A stretch of 64,000 bases of DNA from Acetobacteraceae bacterium (GTDB taxonomy: Bacteria; Pseudomonadota; Alphaproteobacteria; Acetobacterales; Acetobacteraceae): positions 1 through 64,000 of the forward strand of contig CANJJS010000011.1 of the NCBI GenBank assembly GCA_947474705.1. Direction: 5' to 3'. Below, piece after piece: positions 35,738-45,277 of the stretch. The notes beneath the pieces are model-generated. The model ran no database searches. It saw only the letters and a list, made by a program, of their open reading frames with translations, and had not been told where the DNA came from. Within the stretch, counting starts at the first letter, position 1, and each line of letters starts with the position of its first letter. Position numbers and translations under genes: made by a program.

Positions 35738-38700
35738 ACGCCGCACCGCGAAAAAATCGTTGCCCGCGAAATAAAACGCGGGACGCTGCACGTCCGGCAA
35801 TTTCCCACCGCTCTTGGCCGCCGCCCGCTCCAAAATGCCCCGGCTCGCCTTGGCCACCCGGTCGCGCGTGAACGTCGCGAGCTTGTAGATATCGATATGC
35901 CCCGTCTCGTCGGTGCCCGCGTCGCCGTTCAGCGCCCGCAGCAAATAGGCGGTGAACAGCCCATGCCCTTCCTCGCCCGCCGCCGCGTCCGCCCCGGCGG
36001 CCGAATCGAAAGCCTCGGTAAACGACCCCGACAGCACAAACCGGCCCGAGGCATGGCCGATCTTGTTCGTGATCGTCGCGTTGATGTCGTGCCGCAGGAC
36101 CGAGTTCGCGTCGGCGACCGTGGCCGAGTAACAGGTGTCCAGCATGAAGGCGATGCGCGTGGCCTGAATCGCCTGGATCAGAGGCAGCAACCGGTCCTGG
36201 CCCAGCCCCTCCGCGCGAAACACATTGTCGACCGCCGCGGAAATTTCCTCGTCCGTCTTCGCCTCGCCGATCCGCGCGATCAACGCCGGATCGCGCCGGC
36301 CCATATCGGTCGGCGCGAAGTAATATTTGCCATCGACCGTCTGGCCATGGCCCGCGAAAAACACGATCACGACATCGTCGGGCGTCGCCTTCCCGGCGAT
36401 GTCCGCCAGACCAGCGAGAATTTTCTCCGTGGTCGCCTGCCCCTCGATCAGGGACACAACCTCCAGACCGGAAAACAACCGGCCTTTGTCCTGGCGCAAC
36501 AAATCCGCCAAAGCTCGCGCGTCGTTCGCCGGATTGGCGAGCCGGGGGATCGGACTGACATATTCCCCAACCCCAACGGTCAGGACATACAACTTCCCGC
36601 GCGCCTCGGCGACGGCGGTCGCGGTGGTCTTCTCCCGGGTCTCCAACGAACGGACGAGGCGTATCTCAGGGCTCGCGCCCGCCGCCGCCTCAATCGCGCC
36701 GCTGGCGCTGACCGGCGACAAACGCACCACATTCAGCCCCCGCGCCAACGGAATCGCCGCCCGTTCTATGCGGGTATTGCCCTGAGTCGACTCAACCTTG
36801 ATCTCGCTTCCGAACACCGCGTCGTTCAGGCGGGGCACCACCCGGCCCGCCTCGCCGCCCAGCGTTTCAACCTTATAACGAACCAGCAGAACCGGCGCGG
36901 AAACCGCCGGCGGATCGCCCGCGCGCCCCTTTGGCGCGATGTCCACCGCGCGCGCGCCATTGCAACCCTGCGCCGAAGCCGACTCCACACCGCAGGCGTC
37001 GATCAACGTGACCTTCGGCGGCAGACCCCGCTTGATCGCGTCGCCAACCGTGCCGGCCTTGGAATCCTGCCGGTCCACGGTGCGCCGCGCGTTGCCGTCG
37101 TCGCGGAAGGACAACCCCACCAGATCGGGACGGAACCAGGTCGGATACAACTGGCCGATGGCGATATAATCGCTGGCACGGCCCGATGCCTGATTGACCC
37201 GGTACCCAATCAAGGAGCGGCCATCGGGTTGGCCATCGTCGCGATGATCGTGATCGAAATACCCGGCCGGCGTCCAGACAACCAACCGCTCCGTGGCCGG
37301 ATCGACGAACAGCGCGATCAACTCCCGTCCGTCGGCGGCATTGTACCAATGGATCGTGCCGTCCCCAAGACTGGCGGCGACCACGCGGCCATCCGCGCTC
37401 GCGTTCACGGACCAGGCGGGCGAGCCCACCGGCGCCTTCCAGCTCTGTCCGGTCTTGCCGGCGAAACGAACGAAGAAATCCGTGCCGATCGCCGCCCCCG
37501 AGGGCGACACGGCGGCGGACCGCGCCGTCTCGGCCGGCTCCAGCACCAACTTCCGGCCATTCACGGCCGGCGCCCGGCTGTCGCGCCAATCGGCGACGGT
37601 CATGCCGAACCCGCTGGCGGAGGCCGGAAGGAACTCCGGGACAATCCCGCCGGGTTTCAGAACCTCTCGCGCCGTCACGTCGATCGCCAGCGGGTTGCCC
37701 TTCCCACGCGCGATCTCGACCGCCGACCCATCGCGCGACAGGCGCACAACTGTCCGCGCCCGGTCGTGAAAATCCACATGGCGAGGCGCCTGCGCGACCC
37801 GCGCGCCACCCGCGGCATCCAACACTCCGATCACCGGTTCCGCGGTGGCGAACAACATCGCGTCCCCGCGCGCGACCAGGCTGGTCACCAGATCCTTGGC
37901 CACCGGAATGTCCCGCGCCGCCCCGCCAGCCAAGGGCCAGCGGCGAATCTGCACGATATTCCGATTGTCCAAATAGGACCCGCCGCCAAAAACCGCCGTC
38001 CCGTCCGCCGAAAAAGCCACGACATTGAAACTGCCCGTCCGCCCGGCCGCGCCTTCCAGATCGCGATCGAACTTCATTGTCCGCATGTCGAACAAATGCA
38101 CCGCCGGCCGCGCCCGATCGCCCGCCGCCAGCCACGCCCCGTCCGCCGAGAACGCGATCCCATAGGCCCGCGCGCCCGCGCGCATCGTCAAAGACGGCAG
38201 TTTTTTCCCGGCGGCATCATACACACGGACAATGTGATCGTCCGCCGCGACCGCGAGGCGCCCCGCCGGATCGAAATCGACCGAGGTGATTTTCCCGGGA
38301 TAATCCTTGTCCTCGAACGCGACACTCAGGCTCTTGAGGTCCAGAACCCGCAGCCCGCCGCCTTCCATGCCCACCGCCAGGCGCTCCCCCGACGGCGACA
38401 TCTTCATAGTCAGTATCGCCCCCGGCTGCCCCGAAATCAGCCCCAGCGGCCGCTGGTCCTGCGACGAAAAAAACGCGATGCCGAACCCGCCCTGCGGCGC
38501 CCGGACACGCCCCGCGACGGCGATGACCTTCGCCGACGCCGCGACCGCGAACAAAGCCCCCTCATCCCCCGGCCCGATCGCCGGATACAACACACCCGAC
38601 GCGTCGGCCCCATCCGAACGCCAGAGACGCGCCGTCTTGTCGTCGGACACCGTGACGAAGCCAGACCCATCGGCCAAAGGCGCCATCGCGTTGATCGCCG

Positions 38701-38809
38701 CCTCATGCACACCGGTGTCCAGCACCAGGAACGGGCCGGACTCGGCCGCCCCAACCGGCCGCGACGCGAAAAGCGTCAGGACCAGCAGCGCGGCGAGCAG
38801 TCTACGCAT
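35711..38809 (-). CDS. Secreted WD40-caspase protein (peptidase C14)
   Basis: A 1032-residue protein with a signal peptide (MRRLLAALLVLTLFASRPVGA). Residues about 30-490 hold WD40-like beta-propeller repeats (for example LADGSGFVTVSDDKTARLWR and ISGQ…LTMKMSPSGERLAV). A beta-rich linker follows. A caspase p20-like domain lies near residues 735-990. The catalytic pair is clear: His821 in VFFAGHGQT and Cys893 in FMLDTCYS, with DDVVIVFF before the His. Caspase-fold bacterial enzymes cleave after basic or acidic residues depending on subgroup. The target is unknown, and the exported location sets it apart from cytoplasmic defence caspases. Its start overlaps the upstream lipoprotein gene by eight bases. 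Confidence 0.93.
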   Translation of the reverse strand: MRRLLAALLVLTLFASRPVGAAESGPFLVLDTGVHEAAINAMAPLADGSGFVTVSDDKTARLWRSDGADASGVLYPAIGPGDEGALFAVAASAKVIAVAGRVRAPQGGFGIAFFSSQDQRPLGLISGQPGAILTMKMSPSGERLAVGMEGGGLRVLDLKSLSVAFEDKDYPGKITSVDFDPAGRLAVAADDHIVRVYDAAGKKLPSLTMRAGARAYGIAFSADGAWLAAGDRARPAVHLFDMRTMKFDRDLEGAAGRTGSFNVVAFSADGTAVFGGGSYLDNRNIVQIRRWPLAGGAARDIPVAKDLVTSLVARGDAMLFATAEPVIGVLDAAGGARVAQAPRHVDFHDRARTVVRLSRDGSAVEIARGKGNPLAIDVTAREVLKPGGIVPEFLPASASGFGMTVADWRDSRAPAVNGRKLVLEPAETARSAAVSPSGAAIGTDFFVRFAGKTGQSWKAPVGSPAWSVNASADGRVVAASLGDGTIHWYNAADGRELIALFVDPATERLVVWTPAGYFDHDHRDDGQPDGRSLIGYRVNQASGRASDYIAIGQLYPTWFRPDLVGLSFRDDGNARRTVDRQDSKAGTVGDAIKRGLPPKVTLIDACGVESASAQGCNGARAVDIAPKGRAGDPPAVSAPVLLVRYKVETLGGEAGRVVPRLNDAVFGSEIKVESTQGNTRIERAAIPLARGLNVVRLSPVSASGAIEAAAGASPEIRLVRSLETREKTTATAVAEARGKLYVLTVGVGEYVSPIPRLANPANDARALADLLRQDKGRLFSGLEVVSLIEGQATTEKILAGLADIAGKATPDDVVIVFFAGHGQTVDGKYYFAPTDMGRRDPALIARIGEAKTDEEISAAVDNVFRAEGLGQDRLLPLIQAIQATRIAFMLDTCYSATVADANSVLRHDINATITNKIGHASGRFVLSGSFTEAFDSAAGADAAAGEEGHGLFTAYLLRALNGDAGTDETGHIDIYKLATFTRDRVAKASRGILERAAAKSGGKLPDVQRPAFYFAGNDFFAVRRLPSATVAK

Positions 38810-39653
38810 GAGTGTCCGGAACCATCAGCCAACTCAGCGCGGCGCTACCATCGAGGTTGAACGCCGTCTTGCTCTCGCGTTCCGCCGAGGCGACGGACCG
38901 GTCGAACGTCGCGCGCTTCTCCGGCACCGACACCGTGGCGGCGCGATTGACCGAGGCGACACGCGCGGCGGGCGCCGGCGCCCAGCCAGGCTTCGCGGCC
39001 GGCTTCGTCCGCAGATCGTTGGCGGCCTGCTGGAACTGCTCGCCACGGCGCGCCATCGTCAAACCGAACTCGCGCGCGATACGGATTTCCTCATCGAAAC
39101 GATCCCGGTGGAAGGCGATCCGCTGCAGCGCGATGCCCCGGTCGACCTCGCGCCGGCGGGCCTGGTTCTTCACGATCTGCGCCTGGCCAAACCGGCACGC
39201 GCGCAGCCGCGCGAACGTGGCGACACTACGATCGATCTCCTGGGTTTCACGCACCAGATCCTGATTCATGGTGGCCGCGAGATCGGCCTGATCGCGCGCG
39301 CGTTCCGCCAAAGTGCTGTAATACGCGGTCCCCGCACCGGCGATACCGCCCGCCAGCGCCGTCACCGCGACCGTCCCGGCATCGACCCGCCCATGGGCGA
39401 GCCCGTAAAGAATCCCCGCCCCCGCGCCCAACGCCGCGCCCGCCAGCGCGCCCGTCGCGATTTTGTCCTGAAAATAGGTCTTCGAGCCCGCGAATTCCGA
39501 GCGCTGCTGCCGGCAAGGATCGCTGCTGTCCATGGCCAGCGAAGCCCCCGCGCCCAAAGGCGACTGACAGGCCGCGAGATTGAAACACAAAGCCGCGGCC
39601 ATCGTCGACGCCGTGGCGGCCCGAACGGAGCGGGAGTTGTTTATGAAGCGCAT
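38802..39653 (-). CDS. Probable lipoprotein with glycine-zipper segment, coupled to the caspase gene
   Basis: A 283-residue protein. Residues about 12-30 form a signal-peptide-like core ending in the lipobox-like LAAC (Cys near 29), so outer or inner membrane lipidation is likely. A Gly/Ala-rich hydrophobic segment (GALAGAALGAGAGILYGLA) resembles a glycine zipper, and a second hydrophobic patch follows at residues about 92-112. The middle part (about 115-215) is charged and likely helical or coiled coil. I do not recognise the family. It overlaps the caspase-WD40 start by eight bases, so the two are made together and probably act together at the envelope. Confidence 0.75.
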   Translation of the reverse strand: MRFINNSRSVRAATASTMAAALCFNLAACQSPLGAGASLAMDSSDPCRQQRSEFAGSKTYFQDKIATGALAGAALGAGAGILYGLAHGRVDAGTVAVTALAGGIAGAGTAYYSTLAERARDQADLAATMNQDLVRETQEIDRSVATFARLRACRFGQAQIVKNQARRREVDRGIALQRIAFHRDRFDEEIRIAREFGLTMARRGEQFQQAANDLRTKPAAKPGWAPAPAARVASVNRAATVSVPEKRATFDRSVASAERESKTAFNLDGSAALSWLMVPDTHA

Positions 39654-39822
39654 CGTCCCTCACTTGGCCGTTGCCGCCAGCAATGTCGCGTACAGCGAGA
39701 AATGGCCCATTAAATTAGTGGATCAGCCTACAGGATGAGGCGCGGGTGGCTTTTTGGCAACCGAAATAGTACGGTCGCGCGCAAAATGTCACCTGACCCG
39801 TGCAATCGCGCCGCCGCCGCCG

Positions 39823-41322
39823 TTATCCTCCCAGATAGCGCCGTCGCAGATGGGCCTGGAAAAATCCCGGATTCAACGCCTGGCCGGTCGCTTCGGTCAG
39901 CAAATCGTTGAAGCCCAGCAAACTTCCGCGCCCATGCACCTGCTTGCGGAGCCAGTCGATCAGCGGCGAAAGGTCGCCAATGCCCATCGCCGTACGCAGG
40001 CCGCGAACCCGATCCACCGCGACGGCCATCAGTTGCGCGGCGGACATCGCGCCCAGCGTATAGCTGGGGAAATAGCCGAACGCCCCGTCGTACCAATGAA
40101 TGTCCTGCAAACATCCTTTCGCGTCGTCCGGCGGCACGATGCCCAGAAGCTCGCGCAAGGCATCGTTCCAGGCGCCCGGAAGGTCGGCGACCGCCAGATT
40201 GCCCGAGATCAGGGCGCGCTCCAGCCGGAACCGCATGATCACATGCGCGGGATAGGTCATTTCGTCGGCCTCGACCCGGATGAACCCGCGTTCCACCCGG
40301 CGAAACACCCGGCCAAGATTTTCCGTCTGGTACGGCGCCGCGTCGCCGCCGAATGCGCGATGCAGGACGCGGCCGAGCCAGGAAAGATATTCGTCGTCGC
40401 GGCAAGCCTGCATCTCGACGATCAGCGACTGGCTTTCATGGATCGCCATGCCCGCGGCTTCCCCCACGGGCTGGCGAGCCCGCGCGGCCGGCAACCCGCG
40501 TTCGTAAAGCGCATGCCCGGTCTCATGAATCACGGCCATCACCGCCTGGGTGTAATCCGCCGCGTCGTACCGCGTGGTGATCCGGACATCGGTGCGCGTC
40601 CCGCCCGAGAACGGATGCGCGGATCGGTCCAGCCGCGCGTGATCGAAGTCGAGCCCCATCCGTTCCGACACCAGACGGCACACCGCTTCCTGCGCCGGGA
40701 TCGGAAAGGGACCGGCGGGTTCGATCGGCGGCGGCAGCCGGGCCTGGCGTTCCTCGGCCGCCGGCAGAGCCTCCATCAGAAAGGATTCGTAGGCCCCGAA
40801 GATCGACGCCACGTCGGCCGCGCCAATCCCGCGTTGATACCCGTCCATCAGGGCGTCGTAAGGACTGAGACCCAGCGCGGGCGCCAGCGCCGCGGCCTGC
40901 TCGCGCACCAGCTTCACGACCTCCGCCAAATGCGGCCGGACAAGCGCGAAGTCGGAGGTCCGCTTCGCCTCGCGCCAAACCTTTTCGCAATGCGAGTTGG
41001 CGCGGGCACGGGCCTCCACCAGATCGGCGGGCACGGCGGTGGCGCGGGTATGGGCGTGGCGCATCAACCGGAGATTGGCGGCTGCCCAGACATCTTCCGG
41101 CGGCGCCACTTCCGCCGCGGCGAGGTCGTCCGCCACCTGGGGTACGATCACCTCCGCATGCGAAAGACCAGCCAAAACGGCGAGTTGGTCGCCGCGCGCC
41201 GTCCCGCCCCCGGGCGGCATCATCGCGGCCGCGTCCCAACCGAGCATGGAGGCGCATTCGTCGATGGTCGCGATCCTGGCGAAGCGCGCGGTCAGACGGT
41301 CGTAAGCGGTGGTATCGGTCAT
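39823..41322 (-). CDS. Carboxypeptidase M32 (Taq carboxypeptidase family)
   Basis: A 499-residue zinc metallocarboxypeptidase. The HExxH motif is in AVMAVIHETGHALYERGL, with the downstream ligand Glu in IHESQSLIVE. N-terminal LGWDAAAMMPPGG and C-terminal IHWYDGAFGYFPSYTLG are strong M32 signatures. Length fits the family. The product is cytoplasmic and releases most C-terminal residues from peptides. Its start overlaps the SURF1 stop by four bases, which places it at the end of the cytochrome oxidase assembly unit. Confidence 0.96.
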   Translation of the reverse strand: MTDTTAYDRLTARFARIATIDECASMLGWDAAAMMPPGGGTARGDQLAVLAGLSHAEVIVPQVADDLAAAEVAPPEDVWAAANLRLMRHAHTRATAVPADLVEARARANSHCEKVWREAKRTSDFALVRPHLAEVVKLVREQAAALAPALGLSPYDALMDGYQRGIGAADVASIFGAYESFLMEALPAAEERQARLPPPIEPAGPFPIPAQEAVCRLVSERMGLDFDHARLDRSAHPFSGGTRTDVRITTRYDAADYTQAVMAVIHETGHALYERGLPAARARQPVGEAAGMAIHESQSLIVEMQACRDDEYLSWLGRVLHRAFGGDAAPYQTENLGRVFRRVERGFIRVEADEMTYPAHVIMRFRLERALISGNLAVADLPGAWNDALRELLGIVPPDDAKGCLQDIHWYDGAFGYFPSYTLGAMSAAQLMAVAVDRVRGLRTAMGIGDLSPLIDWLRKQVHGRGSLLGFNDLLTEATGQALNPGFFQAHLRRRYLGG

Positions 41323-42014
41323 GCCCGCGGTCCCTTTCTGGCCCAGATCGCGAAAATCGTCAGCAACGCGATCGCCAGGCCGAACCAGGTGATCGCGTAG
41401 ATAAGGTGGTTGTTGGGCGGGCGCGGCAAGGTCCGGGCCGGGTCGGGCCAATGTCCCGCCGCCGCTGCCGGGCCGAGCGCCACCAGTACGAAGGGCGCCG
41501 CACCCGTCTGCCCCAGCGCCATGCCCATCGCCGCCGGATCCAAGGTGTAAAACCGGAGCGCCGCCAAATCGTCCTTCGCGCTGAACCATCCCGGCGCATC
41601 CGCGAACCGCGCGTAACCCGTCACGGCGACCGGACCCGTCGGCAGGTCGAGCGGGATGGTCCGGGTCAACGGCGCCCAGCCGCGATCGACGAGCAGGATC
41701 CCGCCGTCCTCGCGCTGAAACGGCACGATCATCCGGGCGCCCATCGCGGTGCCGGACGAGGTGGTGCGCACCTCGGCGCCGTAAAGCGCGGTGCGTTCCG
41801 GCAGGAACACGCCGGAGACCGATATTTTGGCGAAAGGAGGCGGGATCGTCTTTAAGGGGATGGGCGGGGCGCCCTCGGCGGCGGCGATTTGCGCCAGCAT
41901 GGACTCTTTCCAGACCATGCGCCGCACTTGCCAGGACCCCAGACCGAGAAGAACCACCAGCATCGCGGCGGTCATGGCCAGAGGCGGAAGCAGGCGGCGG
42001 GTTCCGGCCGTCAC
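41319..42014 (-). CDS. SURF1 family cytochrome oxidase assembly protein
   Basis: A 231-residue SURF1-type protein with one transmembrane helix near each end (about residues 9-27 and 205-225) and a periplasmic domain between. The family motifs GLGSWQVRRMVWKE and LVDRGWAPL are present, and the C-terminal NNHLIYAITWFGLA is typical. SURF1 helps insert heme into subunit I of aa3-type oxidase. It starts with GTG at 42014, overlapping the DUF983 stop (GTGA). Order coxC, DUF983, SURF1 is characteristic of alphaproteobacteria. Confidence 0.95.
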   Translation of the reverse strand: MTAGTRRLLPPLAMTAAMLVVLLGLGSWQVRRMVWKESMLAQIAAAEGAPPIPLKTIPPPFAKISVSGVFLPERTALYGAEVRTTSSGTAMGARMIVPFQREDGGILLVDRGWAPLTRTIPLDLPTGPVAVTGYARFADAPGWFSAKDDLAALRFYTLDPAAMGMALGQTGAAPFVLVALGPAAAAGHWPDPARTLPRPPNNHLIYAITWFGLAIALLTIFAIWARKGPRA

Positions 42015-42370
42015 AGCCCCATCTCTGACGCGCGATGGCGATATTGCAGGGCGATCAGAGCGGCCTTCACCGGCCGGATCATCGCGATCGCCAGCGGCAC
42101 GGTCACGACCGGCCAGAGCACCGCGTGCAGCCATAACGGCGGATTGAAGCGAAATTCGGTCCAGAAGGCGAGCGCCACCACGATCGCCCCAAGCGCCAGG
42201 ATCACCAGCGCCGTCGCGCCATCGCCCGAGTCGCTCTGAGAAAAATCGAGACCGCAGCTTTCGCAAACGGGCCGGACTTCGAGAATTTCATGGAACAGCG
42301 GGCCCTGCCCGCAACGTGGACAGCGGCACCGCAGCGCCGCTGTCAGCACGGAAGGCGGTGTATCGGTCAC
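42011..42370 (-). CDS. DUF983 family zinc-ribbon membrane protein
   Basis: A 119-residue protein with a Cys cluster at the N-terminus (Cys15, Cys17, Cys20 and CESC at 36-39) that resembles a zinc ribbon, followed by two transmembrane helices (about 52-72 and 80-98). These are hallmarks of DUF983, usually found between coxC and SURF1 genes and suspected to help oxidase biogenesis. It starts with GTG at 42370, which overlaps the coxC stop (GTGA). No function has been fixed for the family. Confidence 0.9.
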   Translation of the reverse strand: MTDTPPSVLTAALRCRCPRCGQGPLFHEILEVRPVCESCGLDFSQSDSGDGATALVILALGAIVVALAFWTEFRFNPPLWLHAVLWPVVTVPLAIAMIRPVKAALIALQYRHRASEMGL

Positions 42371-43212
42371 TCGACGGCGATCGTGCCGGCGCCGTACCAG
42401 TAGATGCAGATGAACAGGAACAGCCAGACCACGTCGACGAAATGCCAGTACCAGGCGGCTGCCTCGAAGCCGAAATGCCGTTCCGGGGTGAAGTGATCGG
42501 CGCGGGCACGGAACCAGCAGACGATCAGGAACAGCGTGCCGACGATGACGTGGAACCCGTGGAAGCCCGTCGCGAGGAAGAAGACCGAGGGATAGATCCC
42601 GCCGGTGAACTTGAACGGCGCGTGCGCGTATTCGATGGCCTGGCACATGGTGAACAGCAGGCCAAGGACGATGGTCGCGCCAAGCCCCCAGACCAGGGTC
42701 TTCTTGTTGCCTTCCAACAGCGCGTGGTGCGCGAAGGTGATCGTGCAGCCCGACAGCAGCAGGATCATCGTGTTCAGCAGCGGCAGATGGAACGGGTCGA
42801 AGGTCAGCACGTTGGCCGGCGGCCACACGGTCTGTCCATTTCCCTGCGTCTCCGGGAAGAACACGAAATTGAAGAACGACCAGAAGAAGCCGACGAAGAA
42901 CATCACCTCCGACGAGATGAACAGCACCATGCCATAGCGCAGGCCCAGACGGACGACCAGCGAATGCGCGCCAGGCGTGCGGGCTTCCTTCACCACATCG
43001 CGCCACCAGAAGAACATGGTGGCCAGAACGACGGCCAGGCCGGCGATCAGGACAAGGTAGTTTTTGTAATGAGAGACCAGGATGATCCCGAAAACCGTCA
43101 GGAACCCGCCGAACGAGCCGAGGATCGGCCAGGGGCTGGGATCCGGCAGATGGTACGGGTGCTTCAGTCCAGACTCATGTGGCACCGCGGCGCCGTGTGC
43201 ATCACTGCTCAT
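42367..43212 (-). CDS. ctaE: Cytochrome c oxidase subunit III
   Basis: A 281-residue polytopic subunit of the aa3-type terminal oxidase with seven hydrophobic segments. Signatures include HPYHLPDPSPWP at the N-terminus, WWRDVVKEA, FFVGFFWSFF, and ATGFHGFHVIVGTLFLIVC with the conserved HGFH. EAAAWYWHFVDVVWLFLFI near the C-terminus is typical. The ATG at 43212 fits the family start. Subunits I and II and CtaG/CtaB are not in this window, but probably lie with a related locus. It heads a coupled run to DUF983, SURF1 and M32 peptidase. Confidence 0.96.
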   Translation of the reverse strand: MSSDAHGAAVPHESGLKHPYHLPDPSPWPILGSFGGFLTVFGIILVSHYKNYLVLIAGLAVVLATMFFWWRDVVKEARTPGAHSLVVRLGLRYGMVLFISSEVMFFVGFFWSFFNFVFFPETQGNGQTVWPPANVLTFDPFHLPLLNTMILLLSGCTITFAHHALLEGNKKTLVWGLGATIVLGLLFTMCQAIEYAHAPFKFTGGIYPSVFFLATGFHGFHVIVGTLFLIVCWFRARADHFTPERHFGFEAAAWYWHFVDVVWLFLFICIYWYGAGTIAVE

Positions 43213-43377
43213 GCCAAACCCACGCTTTTACGACCGGGGAAGCCGCCCCGGCACGGTTGCCCCATCATGGCCAATTTGGGCATGAGTTCAAGGGGTGGCG
43301 GTTGGGAAAAGCGCCAGCGCGCACCGCCGTTCGCGAGGGGCGGCGCTCCAGCACCGGCCCCGCCGCGTCCGGCGATC

Positions 43378-45012
43378 TTACGCCGCCGCCCGGATCGCCA
43401 CCGCGCGGACGTCGTCGCCCACGCCGCCTTCGAAGCTCGCGAAATTCTCTTCGAACCGCGCGACCAGCGCTTTCGCGGTTTCGTCGTAGGCGGCCTTGTC
43501 GGCCCAGGTCTGACGGGGATCGAGAACGTCGTCGGGGATACCGGGCACGTGCTCCGGGAAGGACAGGCCAAAGAACGGATCGCGGCGGAATTTCGCGTTC
43601 AGCAGCGTGCCGTCCAGGGCACCGCGCAGCAAGGCGCGGGTGTGGCGGATGCTCATGCGCTTGCCGACGCCGTATTTGCCGCCGCTCCAGCCGGTGTTCA
43701 CCAGCCAGCATTCGGCGCCCTGTGCCGCGATCAGATCGGCCAGCAGCTTGCCATAGACCTCGGGGCGGCGGGGCAGGAAGGGATGGCCGAAGCAAGTGCT
43801 GAAGGTCGCCTTTGGCTCGCCGCTATGGCCTTTTTCCGTGCCCGCGACGATCGCGGTATAACCGGACATGAAGTGGTACATCGCCTGCGCGGGTGTCAGC
43901 CGGGAGATCGGCGGCAGCACCCCGAACGCGTCGCAGGTCAGCATCACCACGTTCTTCGGCTGCCCGCCGCGGCCCGAGAGTTCGACGTTCGGAATGAACT
44001 CGACCGGGTAGCAGGAGCGTGTGTTCTCGGTGAGACGGTCGTCGTTCAGATCGAGCACGCCGCGATGGTCGGCGATGACGTTTTCAAGCACCGTGCCGAA
44101 GCGGTTGGTGGCGGCATAGATCTCCGGTTCCGCTTCCGCCGACAGGTTGATGACCTTGGCATAGCAGCCACCCTCAAAATTGAAGGTGCCGGTTTCGCCC
44201 CAGCCGTGTTCGTCGTCCCCGATCAGGCGGCGGTGCGGGTCGGAGGAGAGCGTGGTCTTACCGGTGCCGGACAGGCCGAAGAACAGCGCGACGTCTTCTT
44301 CGGGGCCGATATTGGCGCTGCAATGCATGGGCATCACGCCCTTGCCCGGCAGAATCCAGTTCATGACGGTGAAGATCGATTTCTTGATCTCGCCCGCGTA
44401 TTCGGTGCCCGCGACGACGATGATTTTTTGCTCGAACGACAGCGCGATGGTGGTTTCGGACCGGGTGCCGTCGATGGCCGGATCGGTCCGGAACAGCGGG
44501 GCGTGCAGGATCGTGTAATCGGGTTCGAATCCGGCGAGGTCTTCCGCCGGCGGACGAATGAACATGTTGCGCGCGAAAAGCGCGGACCAGGCATGCGTCG
44601 TGACCAGGCGCACCCGGACCCGGTGCGCCGGATCGGCACCCGCGTAGAGGTCCTGCGTGAACAGGTCCTGTCCTTGCAGGTAGGCCTGCACCCGCGCCTT
44701 CAGGATGGCGAATTTCTCCGGCGCGTAACGCTGGTTGATGGCGCCCCACCAAATATCCTTGGTCACCGACGGCTCATCGACCACGAACTTGTCGCGAACC
44801 GATCGTCCCGTGTGGACTCCGGTCTCGACCATCAGCGACCCGTCGGCGGACAGGCGACCTTCCCGGCGCCGGAGGGATTCGGCGACCAGCGCGGGTGCCG
44901 CGAGGTTCGGATGAACGGGGCGCCCGGCGCGCACGCCGGTGCCGGAAAGCGCTGTCGCGGCCTGTTTCGCGGAGTTGTCCGATGCGTGTGTCAAAGTCTG
45001 TTTCCTGTCCAA
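43378..45012 (-). CDS. pckA: Phosphoenolpyruvate carboxykinase (ATP)
   Basis: A 544-residue ATP-dependent PEP carboxykinase, converting oxaloacetate to PEP as the entry to gluconeogenesis. The kinase-1a loop is GLSGTGKTTLSSDP with Lys252. Metal and substrate sites appear in LIGDDEHGWG, TEYAGEIKKSIFTVMNW and MPMHCSANIG. The length is normal. The longest start is TTG at 45012 (MDRKQTLTHASDN) with only a weak ribosome site, so a start a few codons further in is possible. It is a single gene, followed by the cox block. Confidence 0.97.
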   Translation of the reverse strand: MDRKQTLTHASDNSAKQAATALSGTGVRAGRPVHPNLAAPALVAESLRRREGRLSADGSLMVETGVHTGRSVRDKFVVDEPSVTKDIWWGAINQRYAPEKFAILKARVQAYLQGQDLFTQDLYAGADPAHRVRVRLVTTHAWSALFARNMFIRPPAEDLAGFEPDYTILHAPLFRTDPAIDGTRSETTIALSFEQKIIVVAGTEYAGEIKKSIFTVMNWILPGKGVMPMHCSANIGPEEDVALFFGLSGTGKTTLSSDPHRRLIGDDEHGWGETGTFNFEGGCYAKVINLSAEAEPEIYAATNRFGTVLENVIADHRGVLDLNDDRLTENTRSCYPVEFIPNVELSGRGGQPKNVVMLTCDAFGVLPPISRLTPAQAMYHFMSGYTAIVAGTEKGHSGEPKATFSTCFGHPFLPRRPEVYGKLLADLIAAQGAECWLVNTGWSGGKYGVGKRMSIRHTRALLRGALDGTLLNAKFRRDPFFGLSFPEHVPGIPDDVLDPRQTWADKAAYDETAKALVARFEENFASFEGGVGDDVRAVAIRAAA

Positions 45013-45277
45013 GAGGCCGTCCGAGGTCGCGCGGATCCATTATCGGACGGTAGGAATCCTATTTACGCCCGGCGCGCAAGGGAGCCGTTTCGCACCCGCG
45101 GTAGAGTTGGGTGCGAACCAGGTCCCATCCGGCGCCCGGCTGGGGGTTTTTTCAATCCGGCCGCTCGTGGCCGGGCCCAGCTTATTCGCGGTGGGTGGCG
45201 CGGAGTTGCGGCGGAAATGCGGCGAGATCGTGGCCAGCCCCCCGACCCGGACGTGAGCCACCCCGTGCCCTCTTGTA

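Noticed and set aside
45157-45174. Terminator between pckA and the DUF2157 gene
   Set aside because: A six-base stem exists, but both genes are on the minus strand and there is no T-tract on that strand after the stem; only a T-run on the wrong side.
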